From CAG-877 sp963645945 (GTDB lineage: Bacteria > Bacillota_I > Bacilli_A > RF39 > UBA660), in assembly GCA_963645945.1 (NCBI GenBank), contig CAVIUA010000040.1:1-64000 (forward strand): a stretch of 64,000 bases of DNA, written 5' to 3'. Numbering within the stretch: the stretch's first letter is position 1; the number at the start of each line of letters is the position of its first letter. This document shows, piece after piece, positions 25,685 through 34,733 of this stretch. The notes beneath the pieces were generated by a model. The model did not search any database and had not been told where the DNA came from. It worked only from the letters and a program-made list of their open reading frames with translations. Position numbers and translations under genes: made by a program.

Positions 25685-26149
25685 ATGGCATTGGATAGAG
25701 CTAAAGAACATTTAAAAAAATTTGGATTTGATGATAGAATTATAATTTTTGATGAGTCAACAGCTTCTGTAAAGGAAGCAGCTCACGCTCTTGGTTGTAC
25801 TGAAGGACATGTTGCGAAAACATTATCTTTTTTAGTTGATGATAAGCCAATTTTAATAGTTACAGCAGGGGATATGAAAATTGATAATGCTAAGTATAGA
25901 CATTATTTTAAGAAAAAGGCTAAAATGATTCCATATGATGATGTTTTAAATATTATAGGACATGATGTTGGTGGGGTTTGTCCTTTTGGAATTAATGCTG
26001 GAGTTGTTGTTTATTTGGATGAATCGTTAAAAAAATATGATGTAGTTTATCCTGCTGCAGGTACAGGAAATAGTGCCGTATCTTTGACTGTTCCAGAACT
26101 TGAAGTATGTAGTTGCTTTTTGGAATGGATTGATGTATGTAAAGAGTAG
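25685..26149 (+). CDS. ybaK: YbaK/EbsC-type aminoacyl-tRNA deacylase
   Basis: This family hydrolyses mischarged tRNAs, typically Cys-tRNA(Pro) or Ala-tRNA(Pro). The 154-residue product carries HALGCTEGHVAKTLSFLVD (the conserved active-site Lys is in this helix), KKAKMIPYDDV and GGVCPFGINAGV, the loop that shapes the substrate pocket. Start and length fit the family, and the ribosome binding site is GGAGG. Its exact tRNA substrate cannot be told from sequence alone. Confidence 0.9.
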   Translation: MALDRAKEHLKKFGFDDRIIIFDESTASVKEAAHALGCTEGHVAKTLSFLVDDKPILIVTAGDMKIDNAKYRHYFKKKAKMIPYDDVLNIIGHDVGGVCPFGINAGVVVYLDESLKKYDVVYPAAGTGNSAVSLTVPELEVCSCFLEWIDVCKE

Positions 26150-26222
26150 GTTTTACTACTTTTTTCTTGCTTATTTTTAGTTATTTGGATATTATATATT
26201 ACACCTTGAAGGGAGATATATT

Positions 26223-27863
26223 ATGTTGATTGATGTTGTTGCGACAATTATGAAGAAGACAAAAATTAATGATTATTGTGCGTTATATAGCGTGTCTAAG
26301 ACTACGACTGGTCATTATGATGATGAAATGGAAGTATTTTATGCCGCTAATGGTGATGCTTATCATAATATTAAGTCATCTTTTTTTGGTAAAGGAGATT
26401 ATGCTTTTGACAATCTAGCTGAAACAAGTCGACTTAGTCAAGATTTTTATGCTCCTAACTATACTTTAAATGATACTATTGCTGAATACAGTGATGAGTG
26501 TAATGATTATGCAGTTTTGGTTGTAGTTGATAAAGAGAAAAAGGGTGAAATAGCAACTATATATATTGACACTAAACAAATACTGGGTTTGGCAAGGGAG
26601 TTTGGATATAATAGTATTGATGATCAATTATCTATTATTGATGCATTATGTAGAAAATTTGAATTTTGTAATGATGTTGATAATATTCTATCTGATGTGT
26701 GTGATCTTGCCTTGGCTGGAGGTGTGTCTACTGAAAAATTAGAAAGAGCTAAGAAGATTGTTAATTATTATTTATCTAGATTAGGTGTAGTTTTAGAAAT
26801 ACTTAATGGTGAAATTAGATTTAATGAATTAAGTTCTAATACTTCAGCTTCACGTTCTGATGATGATAGCGCTGATATGGATTTTGATGAGTTCAACATT
26901 GAAAAAATATTTAATTATGTAAAAGGGAATGTTGTTGGACAAGATGATGCTGTATATCGATTAATTGTTGAAATAGCTAGAGCATACGATTCTGGAAGAG
27001 AAAAAGATGGTATTTTAATTACAGGGGACTCTGGGGTTGGTAAGACTTTAGCTCTAACTTCTTTAGCTGAATGTTTAAATAAACCAATATTAATTGTTGA
27101 TTCGACACAGCTTACAATGCCTGGATATGTAGGAAAAAATATAGAAGAGTATTTATATGATTTGTATGTTAAATGTGGCGGTAATATAGATTTAGCAGAG
27201 AATGCTATAATTTATTTTGATGAAATTGATAAGAAAGGTTCTTCACAAAAATCTGATGTTTCAGGACAAGGTGTTTTAAATGTTTTACTTAAGTTTTTAG
27301 ATGGAACAACATATGATGCTTCTAATTGTCAAAAAGACCCTAAAGATGTTGTTAAAATATCTACTGCTAATATGCTTGTTATAGCTGGAGGAGCTTTTAT
27401 AGATGTTTATAAGAAAGATAACTTTGGATTCATTGGCTTTGGAAGTGAAAAACCTGTTACTGATGTAGAACCAAGTTGTGATGATTTTATTACTAAAGGC
27501 ATGATGACTAAAGAATTCATGGGAAGATTTCCTATTGTTGTTCATTTTAAAGATTTAGATAAACAAGATTTATTTGATATTTTAACAACTTCTAATAAAT
27601 CACCATTAAAAAGAGAAGAAAAAACATTTGATAATGCTGGAGTTAGACTTAGAGTTACACCTGCATATTTAGAAGCAGTTACTAATGGAGCTCTTAAATT
27701 AAAAACAGGTGCTAGAGGATTAAAAAGAATTGTTGCAGATACTACTTGGCGTCCTTATGCAAAAATTAAGAGTGATGATTCTTATGGAGAAGTAGTATTG
27801 GATGCAGATACTGTTAGTAATAATAAAGTATATCAATTAATAAAAAAAGATAAAAACGATTAA
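26223..27863 (+). CDS. ClpX-like AAA+ protein with a novel N-terminal domain
   Basis: The C-terminal 310 residues are a ClpX-type AAA+ module: NVVGQDDAVYRLIVEIARAY, Walker A GDSGVGKT, a pore-loop GYVG in MPGYVGKNIEEYL, Walker B IIYFDEIDK and a sensor-2 GARGLKRIV. The ClpX zinc-binding domain is absent. Instead there is about 230 residues of unknown sequence followed by an acidic Ser-rich linker. No IGF loop for ClpP docking is obvious. It may be a stand-alone unfoldase. A convergent gene overlaps its end by four bases. Confidence 0.8.
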   Translation: MLIDVVATIMKKTKINDYCALYSVSKTTTGHYDDEMEVFYAANGDAYHNIKSSFFGKGDYAFDNLAETSRLSQDFYAPNYTLNDTIAEYSDECNDYAVLVVVDKEKKGEIATIYIDTKQILGLAREFGYNSIDDQLSIIDALCRKFEFCNDVDNILSDVCDLALAGGVSTEKLERAKKIVNYYLSRLGVVLEILNGEIRFNELSSNTSASRSDDDSADMDFDEFNIEKIFNYVKGNVVGQDDAVYRLIVEIARAYDSGREKDGILITGDSGVGKTLALTSLAECLNKPILIVDSTQLTMPGYVGKNIEEYLYDLYVKCGGNIDLAENAIIYFDEIDKKGSSQKSDVSGQGVLNVLLKFLDGTTYDASNCQKDPKDVVKISTANMLVIAGGAFIDVYKKDNFGFIGFGSEKPVTDVEPSCDDFITKGMMTKEFMGRFPIVVHFKDLDKQDLFDILTTSNKSPLKREEKTFDNAGVRLRVTPAYLEAVTNGALKLKTGARGLKRIVADTTWRPYAKIKSDDSYGEVVLDADTVSNNKVYQLIKKDKND

Positions 27864-28207
27864 ATGCTGTTTTTATCTTTTCTTCTTTGTCTAATTAATT
27901 TTTTTTCTTCTGACTTTGTCATTGAATATGATACTAATTCTTGATATGGTGTATATAAATATGAAATTTCAGTTGGATTTTTTGCTTTAATAAAACTTAT
28001 TTGACTGGCTAAAATTTCTTCGGCTTGATGTTCATCCATAATTGGAAGTTTGTCTTTAAATCTTTTCATTGGACCAAGTGTATTTTTGTAAAATAATTCA
28101 CCTTTTTTTAAAGTCGTTTTTTGCATGGCTACACAAACCATTCCGTCTTGAACACTTAATTCTTTAATAGATAATCTTTTTATAGCTCCAGTATAATATT
28201 TACGCAT
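27860..28207 (-). CDS. Uncharacterised 115-residue protein, convergent
   Basis: A basic, soluble protein beginning MRKYYTGAIKRLSIKELS and ending KKLIRQRRKDKNSI. A minus-strand AGGTGAGA ribosome binding site precedes its ATG at 28207. The family is unknown. Its end overlaps the ClpX-like gene end by four bases, with no terminator between them, so opposing transcripts must overlap. Confidence 0.6.
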   Translation of the reverse strand: MRKYYTGAIKRLSIKELSVQDGMVCVAMQKTTLKKGELFYKNTLGPMKRFKDKLPIMDEHQAEEILASQISFIKAKNPTEISYLYTPYQELVSYSMTKSEEKKLIRQRRKDKNSI

Positions 28208-28295
28208 ACTATCTCACCTGGTTCCATATTATAGCATAATTTAGCTTTTTAGTAAATAATTATTAGGCTATTACTGCTCCTTATTATGTAATTTC

Positions 28296-28324
28296 TTGCT
28301 TTTTTGACATAATTATGTTATAAT
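28296..28324 (+). promoter_or_regulatory. Promoter with extended -10 for the transglutaminase-like gene
   Basis: TTGCTT (28296-28301), a 17-base spacer and TATAAT (28319-28324) with TG-T before it. A TTGACA at 28304-28309 is too close (9 bases) to serve as the -35. Confidence 0.5.
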
Positions 28325-28369
28325 CTCCTTGGTTGTGATCAATGGGGGTTGATTATTAATTACTTATGT

Positions 28370-28404
28370 AATCTCATTGTCTTTGCAATGAGATTTTTAA
28401 TTTT
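28370..28404 (+). promoter_or_regulatory. Terminator-like hairpin in the 5' leader
   Basis: AATCTCATTG (28370-28379) and CAATGAGATT (28386-28395) form a perfect 10-bp stem followed by TTTAATTTT. It lies within the roughly 95-nt leader before ATG 28424, an attenuator-like position. Confidence 0.45.
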
Positions 28405-28423
28405 AAGGAAAGGTTGTGATTGT

Positions 28424-29509
28424 ATGACAACACCAGCATTGCCAAGGAGAAGGGCTAACACAATAGCACCTGTAAAACAAGAATATACATATTCACAAAT
28501 ATTAAATCAGGATGTTTCAGGATCTACTCTTTTTTTATCAATAATAATATCTAAAGATGATTTAGATTTGGATATGAGCAAGTTATTAGAATTTATCCAA
28601 AAGGGTGTTACAATTAAATGTTTAGATTATGACAGTCTTATGTTTGTTGATGGACTTTTAGATGAAAAAGTTGGTAACAAAGTGTTTTTGGTAGATGATG
28701 GACTTAAAAAATCTAGAGAAGATATTGATTTAACAAAACTTAAGAATATTAATGCTATAGTTCCATTAACTTATCTTTTATGGGGACTTAAATTTAATGG
28801 TACTGTTGATACTTATTGTTTTAAGTTTGTTAATCCTAATACAGGGGATTTTAACTATGCTAGTTCTAATGGAAATGAAAATTTATCTTTGGAAAATTTG
28901 AAGAAAATAAAAGAGACAATTCTAATGTTGTCAAAACAGAATCCTAAAACTGATCTAGATAAAGTTTTATTAGTATCTGATTTTATTCAAAGTAAAACAC
29001 AATATGTTTTTGATGTGGAAAGTGAATCTGGAAGAGGTGTCTTTGTTACACCGGATTTCCAAGAATATAAAGATTTATATAAGAGAACTGGCTTGATTGA
29101 AACTTTAAATAATGAACAATATGGTTTGTGTATGGGTATAGCTAATTATTCTACTGTGTTATTGAATAATGCTTTATTTGATACTGAGGCCGAATCTGTA
29201 TTTGGTTCTTCTCATGCATGGAATAAAGTATTAATAGATGGAAAATATTATTATTTTGATAATACTTGGAATATAACAAGAAGTGATGATTATCATGAAG
29301 ATGGTTTGATAACCTTATCATTCCAAAAGAAGTATATGTTATTTGGAACAAAAACAGCAGATTCAATTGGACACCATCAGGCACAAAGTTTGAGTGTATA
29401 TAATAATGGAGTAATGTCTGAAGAGGATTATAATAGAGTTATGGACTATGCTTCTAAATTTTCTTATAATCAAAAGCCAGTATACAAATCTTATAAAAAA
29501 ACAAAATAA
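28424..29509 (+). CDS. Transglutaminase-like protein, no signal peptide
   Basis: A 361-residue protein starting MTTPALPRRRANT; the ATG at 28424 follows AAGGAAAGG. An earlier start at 28349 would run through the leader hairpin and is unlikely. The C-terminal half has the papain-like triad: Cys in QYGLCMGIANYS, His in GSSHAWNKVLIDGK and Asp in YYFDNTWN. Unlike the protein at 13302 it has no export signal, so it acts in the cytoplasm or after release. Substrate unknown. Confidence 0.78.
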   Translation: MTTPALPRRRANTIAPVKQEYTYSQILNQDVSGSTLFLSIIISKDDLDLDMSKLLEFIQKGVTIKCLDYDSLMFVDGLLDEKVGNKVFLVDDGLKKSREDIDLTKLKNINAIVPLTYLLWGLKFNGTVDTYCFKFVNPNTGDFNYASSNGNENLSLENLKKIKETILMLSKQNPKTDLDKVLLVSDFIQSKTQYVFDVESESGRGVFVTPDFQEYKDLYKRTGLIETLNNEQYGLCMGIANYSTVLLNNALFDTEAESVFGSSHAWNKVLIDGKYYYFDNTWNITRSDDYHEDGLITLSFQKKYMLFGTKTADSIGHHQAQSLSVYNNGVMSEEDYNRVMDYASKFSYNQKPVYKSYKKTK

Positions 29510-29513
29510 TATT

Positions 29514-29556
29514 AAAAGGATATTTATATGCTGCTATAAATATCTTTTTGTTTTTG
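29514..29556 (+). terminator. Terminator of the transglutaminase-like gene
   Basis: AAGGATATTTATA (29516-29528) pairs, with one G-U, to TATAAATATCTTT (29535-29547), followed by a T-rich tail. Confidence 0.65.
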
Positions 29557-29577
29557 TATAAAAAAAATAAAAAAGTA

Positions 29578-29606
29578 TTGAAAAATAAAAATGCTTTTGA
29601 TATAAT
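29578..29606 (+). promoter_or_regulatory. Promoter of tRNA-Met
   Basis: TTGAAA (29578-29583), a 17-base spacer and TATAAT (29601-29606) with TGA before it. Confidence 0.6.
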
Positions 29607-29625
29607 CAATTTGTCACTTGTAAAT

Positions 29626-29702
29626 GGCGATGTAGCTCAGCTGGCTAGAGCGTCCGGTTCATACCCGGAAGGTCGGGGGTTCAATTCCCTCCGTCGCTAC
29701 CA
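29626..29702 (+). tRNA. tRNA-Met (CAT), elongator type
   Basis: GGCGATG pairs with CGTCGCT in the acceptor stem, the D arm is GCTCAGCTGGCTAGAGC and the anticodon loop TTCATAC gives CAT. Paired bases at the acceptor end indicate the elongator rather than the initiator. CCA is encoded. An ACTCGGA/TCCGAGT terminator follows at 29713-29732. Confidence 0.92.
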
Positions 29703-29712
29703 AATGAATGTT

Positions 29713-29741
29713 ACTCGGAGAATTTTCCGAGTTTTTATTTT
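29713..29741 (+). terminator. Terminator of tRNA-Met
   Basis: ACTCGGA (29713-29719) pairs with TCCGAGT (29726-29732), followed by TTTTATTTT. Confidence 0.6.
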
Positions 29742-29793
29742 CTTTTTCTTTATTTTTTTATAATAATGTTGTAAAATTGAATTGTTGATTTAT

Positions 29794-29869
29794 TGCCCTA
29801 TAGCCAAGTGGTAAGGCAGTGCGCTCTGACCGCATCATTTCGTTAGTTCGAATCTAACTAGGGCAGCCA
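29794..29869 (+). tRNA. tRNA-Gln (CTG)
   Basis: Starts TGCCCTA, with acceptor partner TAGGGCA, discriminator G and encoded CCA. TAGCCAAGTGGTAAGGCA is the typical Gln D arm. Anticodon loop CTCTGAC gives CTG. A possible -10 TATAAT lies at 29759-29764. It sits 30 bases before gltX. Confidence 0.92.
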
Positions 29870-29899
29870 ATATAAATAATAATACAGTGAGGTGTATTT

Positions 29900-31561
29900 A
29901 TGAATATAGATGAAAGATGCGAATTAGCGGAGATTTTATTTCCTAATATTACTAAAACTAGAGAATATTATGAAAAAATGTATCCAGAAAGAAATTTACC
30001 TGAAGGAGCAATGGTAACTAGATATGGGCCTTCTCCTACAGGAAGTGTTCATTTAGGAAACTTATATTCAGCTTTTTGTGATATGGTTTATGCCAGACAG
30101 TCTAATGGTGTTTTCTTTTTAAGAATTGAAGATACTGATCAAAAACGTATGGTCGAAGGTGGAATAGAAAATATTACTGGGGTGTTAAATGGTTTTAATA
30201 TTTTACCAAGTGAAGGTTATTCTTTTGATGGAGAGTATGGTCCTTATCAGCAAAGTGAAAGAACAGAAATTTATCAAACTTACGTTAAAGATTTGATTAA
30301 ACAAGGTCTTGCTTATCCATGTTTTATGACTGAAGAAGAACTTGCTAATATAAGAGAAGAACAGGAAATTAATAAAGTAAGAACAGGTGTTTATGGTATT
30401 TATGCAGCTGATAGAGATTTATCATTAGATGAAATAAAAGAAAAGCTTTCTAATGGAGAAGAGTATGTTATTAGACTAAAATCTCCAGGCGATGTTTCCA
30501 AGACAATAGAAGTAATTGATTGTATTAAAGGAAAAATGAAATTTCCTGAACATGATACAGATATAGTGCTTTTAAAGAAAAATGGAATTCCTACATATCA
30601 TTTTGCTCACGCTATTGATGATCATTTAATGCATACAACGCATGTTATTAGAGGTGATGAATGGGTTTCTAGTTTACCATTACATATTCAGTTGTTTGAA
30701 GTGCTTGGTTTTGATAAAGTTCAATACGCACATATTGCTCCAATTACAATTAAAGATCAGGAAACAAATGCAATTCGTAAGTTAAGTAAAAGAAAAGATC
30801 CTTGGGCTGGAGTAAAATTCTATGAAGAAGGTGGAATTCCAATTGAGGCTTTACATCTTTATCTAGCAACAATTACAAATACTAATTTTGAAGAATGGTA
30901 TTTAGCTAATCAAGATAAAACAATAGAAGACTTTACTTTTAGTTTTGATAAGCAAGCTATTGGTGGAACTAGTTTTGATGAAGCTAAGTTTAATAATATT
31001 TGTAAAACATATTTTTCTAGAAAGACTGGAAAAGAAGTGTTTGATGAAACATTAGTTTGGGCTAAAAAGTATGATGAAGACTACGCTAAATTATTAGATG
31101 AAAATAAAGAGGATATGATTAAGTTTTTAAGTATTGAAAAAGATGGTCCTAGACCTAGAAAAGATATATCTAAATATAGTGATGTTAAAGAAGAATTTTC
31201 TTATGCGATAGATTCTATGTTTGAGAAGGAAAACTATTCAAAGTATGATGGAGACAAGACTTATGATGTTTCATTGGTAAGAGAATATGTTAAGAATTTA
31301 GATTTAGATGTTACTAATGATGAATGGTTTAATATGACTAAGGAGTTTGCTAGTAGTCATGGTTATGCAGCTAGTCCAAAAGATTATAAGAAAAATCCGG
31401 ATGATTATAAAGGACATGTTGGTGATATATGTGAGGCTGTTAGAGTTATGCTTACTGGTAGAAGACAATCGCCTGATTTGTTTTCTATAATGAAGATACT
31501 AGGGTTAGATAAAATAAATAGTAGAATTAATTCTTATGAAAATGTGTTTATTAAAAAGTAG
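29900..31561 (+). CDS. gltX: Glutamyl-tRNA synthetase
   Basis: A class I synthetase charging tRNA-Glu. The HIGH-equivalent motif is in YGPSPTGSVHLGNLY (about residues 43-57) and the KMSKS-equivalent is KLSKRKDP. At 553 residues it belongs to the longer GluRS type, with an N-terminal extension (AEILFPNITKTREYY) seen in Clostridia and relatives. The ATG follows GAGGTG. tRNA-Gln lies directly upstream; Bacilli normally make Gln-tRNA by mischarging with Glu and amidation by GatCAB, so the pair may be functionally linked. Confidence 0.94.
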   Translation: MNIDERCELAEILFPNITKTREYYEKMYPERNLPEGAMVTRYGPSPTGSVHLGNLYSAFCDMVYARQSNGVFFLRIEDTDQKRMVEGGIENITGVLNGFNILPSEGYSFDGEYGPYQQSERTEIYQTYVKDLIKQGLAYPCFMTEEELANIREEQEINKVRTGVYGIYAADRDLSLDEIKEKLSNGEEYVIRLKSPGDVSKTIEVIDCIKGKMKFPEHDTDIVLLKKNGIPTYHFAHAIDDHLMHTTHVIRGDEWVSSLPLHIQLFEVLGFDKVQYAHIAPITIKDQETNAIRKLSKRKDPWAGVKFYEEGGIPIEALHLYLATITNTNFEEWYLANQDKTIEDFTFSFDKQAIGGTSFDEAKFNNICKTYFSRKTGKEVFDETLVWAKKYDEDYAKLLDENKEDMIKFLSIEKDGPRPRKDISKYSDVKEEFSYAIDSMFEKENYSKYDGDKTYDVSLVREYVKNLDLDVTNDEWFNMTKEFASSHGYAASPKDYKKNPDDYKGHVGDICEAVRVMLTGRRQSPDLFSIMKILGLDKINSRINSYENVFIKK

Positions 31562-31584
31562 CCTGATTCGCTTGGCTATTTTTT
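31559..31584 (+). terminator. Terminator of gltX
   Basis: TAGCC (31559-31563) pairs with GGCTA (31574-31578), followed by TTTTTT. The stem is short, and its left arm overlaps the stop codon. Confidence 0.5.
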
Positions 31585-31683
31585 ATTGCTTTTTTGGATG
31601 CTTTATGTTATTATATACAACAAATTTATAGCTACGTTGATTTATTTACTTTATGTGATATTTATTTTAAAGTTGGTGATTAT

Positions 31684-33150
31684 ATGAATATTATTGAAGC
31701 AAAAAAAAGGTTACGTAAAGTTTTACGTTATCCATATCTTAATAGTTACAACCAGGATTTTTGTAAAAAAATACTTGAAGAACTTAGAATTTCCAATGAT
31801 GACGATTATTATTGTTTACTTGGGACATTTCTTATATTTGAAAAAAAATATGAAGAAAGTAAAAATGCTTTTAATAAGGATTTAGAAAAGGGAGCTAATT
31901 ATAGTTCATATTATGGCCTTTATAGAATAGCTTTATATGAAAATGATTATGAAAGTGCTTATAAATATGCTCTTTTATGTAATGAGAAGAAAAATGCGTC
32001 TGGTGTTGATTTTTCATTACAGGCTGGATTGGCAAGAAAAACGTTAAAAGTATCAACTGGTGAAAATGCTTTGGATGATACTATTACACTTGATAAAGAT
32101 GTATTTTTTGAATTTTCAGTAAATAGATTTTATTCTAAAGCTGTTGCTGCATTTAATAATAATGATATGTTTGGAGTTAGAGAAAATATTATTAATATTT
32201 GTGAAAACTGTGATACTAAAGAAATTCCTTTTGATTTTTATGAAATGATGAATAGTATTGATTCATTAATTTTCTTACAAAGAGATGCTTATTTTAATTC
32301 AGTAGATGAAGGGAAAAGTAATAAATTTTCTACAAGAGAAGCATTAAATTATATTAATATGACAATATATTCGGACGTTGATAAAGCATCAGAAATTTAT
32401 GAAAAAGAAAAGGACAGATTAAAAGAAAATACTAATCCTTTATTTATTAATTATATTGAGAAAAAAATATTAGAAAGAAAAATTTTTATTTCACTAGAAA
32501 AAAATCAAGCTAGATTTTATAAGTATTCTATAAATCAAGTTAAAACTGCAATTAATAATGGTAATTTTGATAATGCATTGTTATTTTGCGATAATGGATT
32601 AGATATTACTCGTTGTGCAGTATTTTCTTATTATAAAGGTAAAGCATTATACTTTTTGGGAAGATATGATGAAGCAATTGAATCATTTAAAAAATATTTA
32701 GAATCCGGTTCTAGTAAATTTACTGGTGCTATGCAATATTTAAAAATGTCATATGAGGTACTTGGTAATGATGAAGATGTAATTAAAACTGGAAATGATT
32801 ATGAGACATTTATTAATTATTTTATTAATTTATCTGAGTCGACAAAAAATAAAGGAATAAGTACTTCTAAAAAAGAAAGTTCTAATAATTATTCAAAAAC
32901 AGGTCATGTTAAAATTAATATTAAGTCATTAGTTTCTGATGACTTAACACTAGCAGATTATGATAAGTATTGTTTTAAACAAAAAATAGGTGTAGTTGCC
33001 GGATTATATGGATTCAAATCTAGTGTAAAAAAAGCTGATAAATTAATTGGACAATTAGAAAAAAGTGCTAAAACTATTGAAGAAAAAGAATTAGTTAAAG
33101 TAATTAAAACAAATAAAAAATTATTAATGAGTCGTGGAGGTAAAAAATAA
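31684..33150 (+). CDS. Tetratricopeptide-repeat protein (first of two paralogues)
   Basis: A 488-residue soluble protein rich in TPR-like helical pairs, clearest at ALYFLGRYDEAIESFKKYLE and EKKYEESKNAFNKDLEKGAN. The ATG at 31684 follows TTGGTGATT, preferred over a start at 31594 that has no ribosome binding site. Its neighbour at 33192 shares the plan and motifs (KNYESAYKNILLCK there, NDYESAYKYALLCN here), so the two arose by tandem duplication. No catalytic domain is seen; a scaffolding role is inferred. Confidence 0.72.
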   Translation: MNIIEAKKRLRKVLRYPYLNSYNQDFCKKILEELRISNDDDYYCLLGTFLIFEKKYEESKNAFNKDLEKGANYSSYYGLYRIALYENDYESAYKYALLCNEKKNASGVDFSLQAGLARKTLKVSTGENALDDTITLDKDVFFEFSVNRFYSKAVAAFNNNDMFGVRENIINICENCDTKEIPFDFYEMMNSIDSLIFLQRDAYFNSVDEGKSNKFSTREALNYINMTIYSDVDKASEIYEKEKDRLKENTNPLFINYIEKKILERKIFISLEKNQARFYKYSINQVKTAINNGNFDNALLFCDNGLDITRCAVFSYYKGKALYFLGRYDEAIESFKKYLESGSSKFTGAMQYLKMSYEVLGNDEDVIKTGNDYETFINYFINLSESTKNKGISTSKKESSNNYSKTGHVKINIKSLVSDDLTLADYDKYCFKQKIGVVAGLYGFKSSVKKADKLIGQLEKSAKTIEEKELVKVIKTNKKLLMSRGGKK

Positions 33151-33191
33151 TTTCTTTCTTTTTATTAATAATTTGATGAGGAAGTGAATTT

Positions 33192-34673
33192 ATGTCAATA
33201 ATAGACATTAGATATAGATTAAATAAAATACTTGGTCGTGAAGTAATAAAAGAAAATTCTTTTATTGAATGTGAAGATTTAGTTGAAGAGCTAAAAAAAA
33301 TGAATGATAGTAGATATTTATTTTATAAAGCAAAATTACATTATAGAAAGAAAGAATATGATAAAGCAAGAGAATGTTATTTAGAAATGATAAATTCTTC
33401 TATTGATGTTTTCTCTGGATATTATGGATTGTTTACGTTAGATGTATTTAACAAAAATTATGAAAGTGCATATAAAAATATTCTTTTATGTAAAAAATAT
33501 AATGAAAATTCAAATTTGGATTTAAGTTTTTATATTGCTTTAGCTAAAGCATGTTGTGATCTTAATTCTGATTTTGATAAATTTTCTAATGCTCAATATA
33601 ACGTTGTGCCTGAAAAAAAAGAATTTTCTTGTAATTATGATGTTCAAAATCTTTATAATGAGGCAATAGCTTGTTTTAATAATTGTAATTATATTGATGC
33701 TGCATTTTTATTGAAAAAAATTAATAAAAATGATCATTCCGTTAATTCATATTATGAAGCGGGTGTTCTTTTGAAAAGTATTAATAATTTAATAGATTTG
33801 CTTGGTAAAAAATATTTGCAATCTGTTTTAGAAAATGGAATTTCTCCTTTAACTAGTAATGCAGAAATAAAACAAATTGTTAATTTTATGCAGATGATTA
33901 CTTATGATGAATTTCCATTAGTTGAAAGTGTTTTTTATAAGAATTATGATTTGATAAAAGACAATACTAACGAAGTTATTTTTCATTATATGGAAAATAG
34001 AATTTCAGAAAGAAAAAAGTTTTTGAGTTTTGATTATGATTCTAGGCTTGAATATAATAAAATAATGTCTGAAATAAAAAAAGCTAGGAAAGAAAAAGAT
34101 AATAATAAAATAATTGAACTATCTACACTTGGGAAAGAATTGTTTGATATACCTATTTTTGATTATTATCAAGGGCAAGCTTATTTTAGAATGAATATGT
34201 ATGATGAATCAATAGAAAAATTACGTGAGTATTTAGAAGCAGGTTCTGTAAAATCAATTAAGGCAAGAGGATATTTATCAATTGCTTATATGGCTACAAA
34301 TAATTATGAGCAAGCTTCTTTAGTAGAAGAAGAAATAAGCCAATTAGAAGATTATTTTCTTATATTAAATAGAAAAAAGATTTATGCAGAGAAAAATAAA
34401 TATGATAAATTAGTAAATACTAATGATATTTCTAGTGATATAGATAAATACATGGAAGAAGAACTTACGATAGATGAATTTTATTCCTATCCTTTTCCTA
34501 AAAAGATAGCTTTAGTTAGACAACTTTACACTTCTAATATGAAAAAATTAGGGGATAAATTAATGAAAGAAATTGAAAGCAGTTCTTGTACTGACTTGGA
34601 AAAGAAAACTATTTCAAAGGAAAAACAAAATAAAAAATTATATATTATTAAAGGAAAATTTGGACAAAAGTAA
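33192..34673 (+). CDS. Tetratricopeptide-repeat protein (second paralogue)
   Basis: A 493-residue protein with TPR-like repeats, for example HYRKKEYDKARECYLEMI and FRMNMYDESIEKLREYLEAG. It begins MSIIDIRYRLNKILGR, parallel to MNIIEAKKRLRKVLR of the upstream paralogue. The C-terminal part also corresponds (SSDIDKYMEEELTIDEFYSY vs LVSDDLTLADYDKYCF). Start is supported by GAGGAAGTG. A terminator overlaps its 3' end. Confidence 0.72.
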   Translation: MSIIDIRYRLNKILGREVIKENSFIECEDLVEELKKMNDSRYLFYKAKLHYRKKEYDKARECYLEMINSSIDVFSGYYGLFTLDVFNKNYESAYKNILLCKKYNENSNLDLSFYIALAKACCDLNSDFDKFSNAQYNVVPEKKEFSCNYDVQNLYNEAIACFNNCNYIDAAFLLKKINKNDHSVNSYYEAGVLLKSINNLIDLLGKKYLQSVLENGISPLTSNAEIKQIVNFMQMITYDEFPLVESVFYKNYDLIKDNTNEVIFHYMENRISERKKFLSFDYDSRLEYNKIMSEIKKARKEKDNNKIIELSTLGKELFDIPIFDYYQGQAYFRMNMYDESIEKLREYLEAGSVKSIKARGYLSIAYMATNNYEQASLVEEEISQLEDYFLILNRKKIYAEKNKYDKLVNTNDISSDIDKYMEEELTIDEFYSYPFPKKIALVRQLYTSNMKKLGDKLMKEIESSSCTDLEKKTISKEKQNKKLYIIKGKFGQK

Positions 34674-34692
34674 TTTTTGTTCTTTTTTTTTC
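34661..34692 (+). terminator. Terminator of the TPR pair
   Basis: GGACAAAA near 34661 pairs with TTTTTGTTC near 34680, followed by a long T run. Confidence 0.5.
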
Positions 34693-34733
34693 TTTTTTTT
34701 TATGTATAATTATATTATAGGAGGAGTGAAAAA

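Noticed and set aside
28304..28309. TTGACA as the -35 of the promoter near 28319
   Set aside because: The spacer would be 9 bases; TTGCTT at 28296 gives 17.
28349..28423. N-terminal extension of the transglutaminase-like protein
   Set aside because: It would translate through a terminator-like hairpin, and the ATG at 28424 has a strong ribosome binding site.
25685..29509. The 24812-29509 set as a toxin-antitoxin or defence system
   Set aside because: No recognised toxin fold or defence core gene is present; the idea rests on unknown proteins only.
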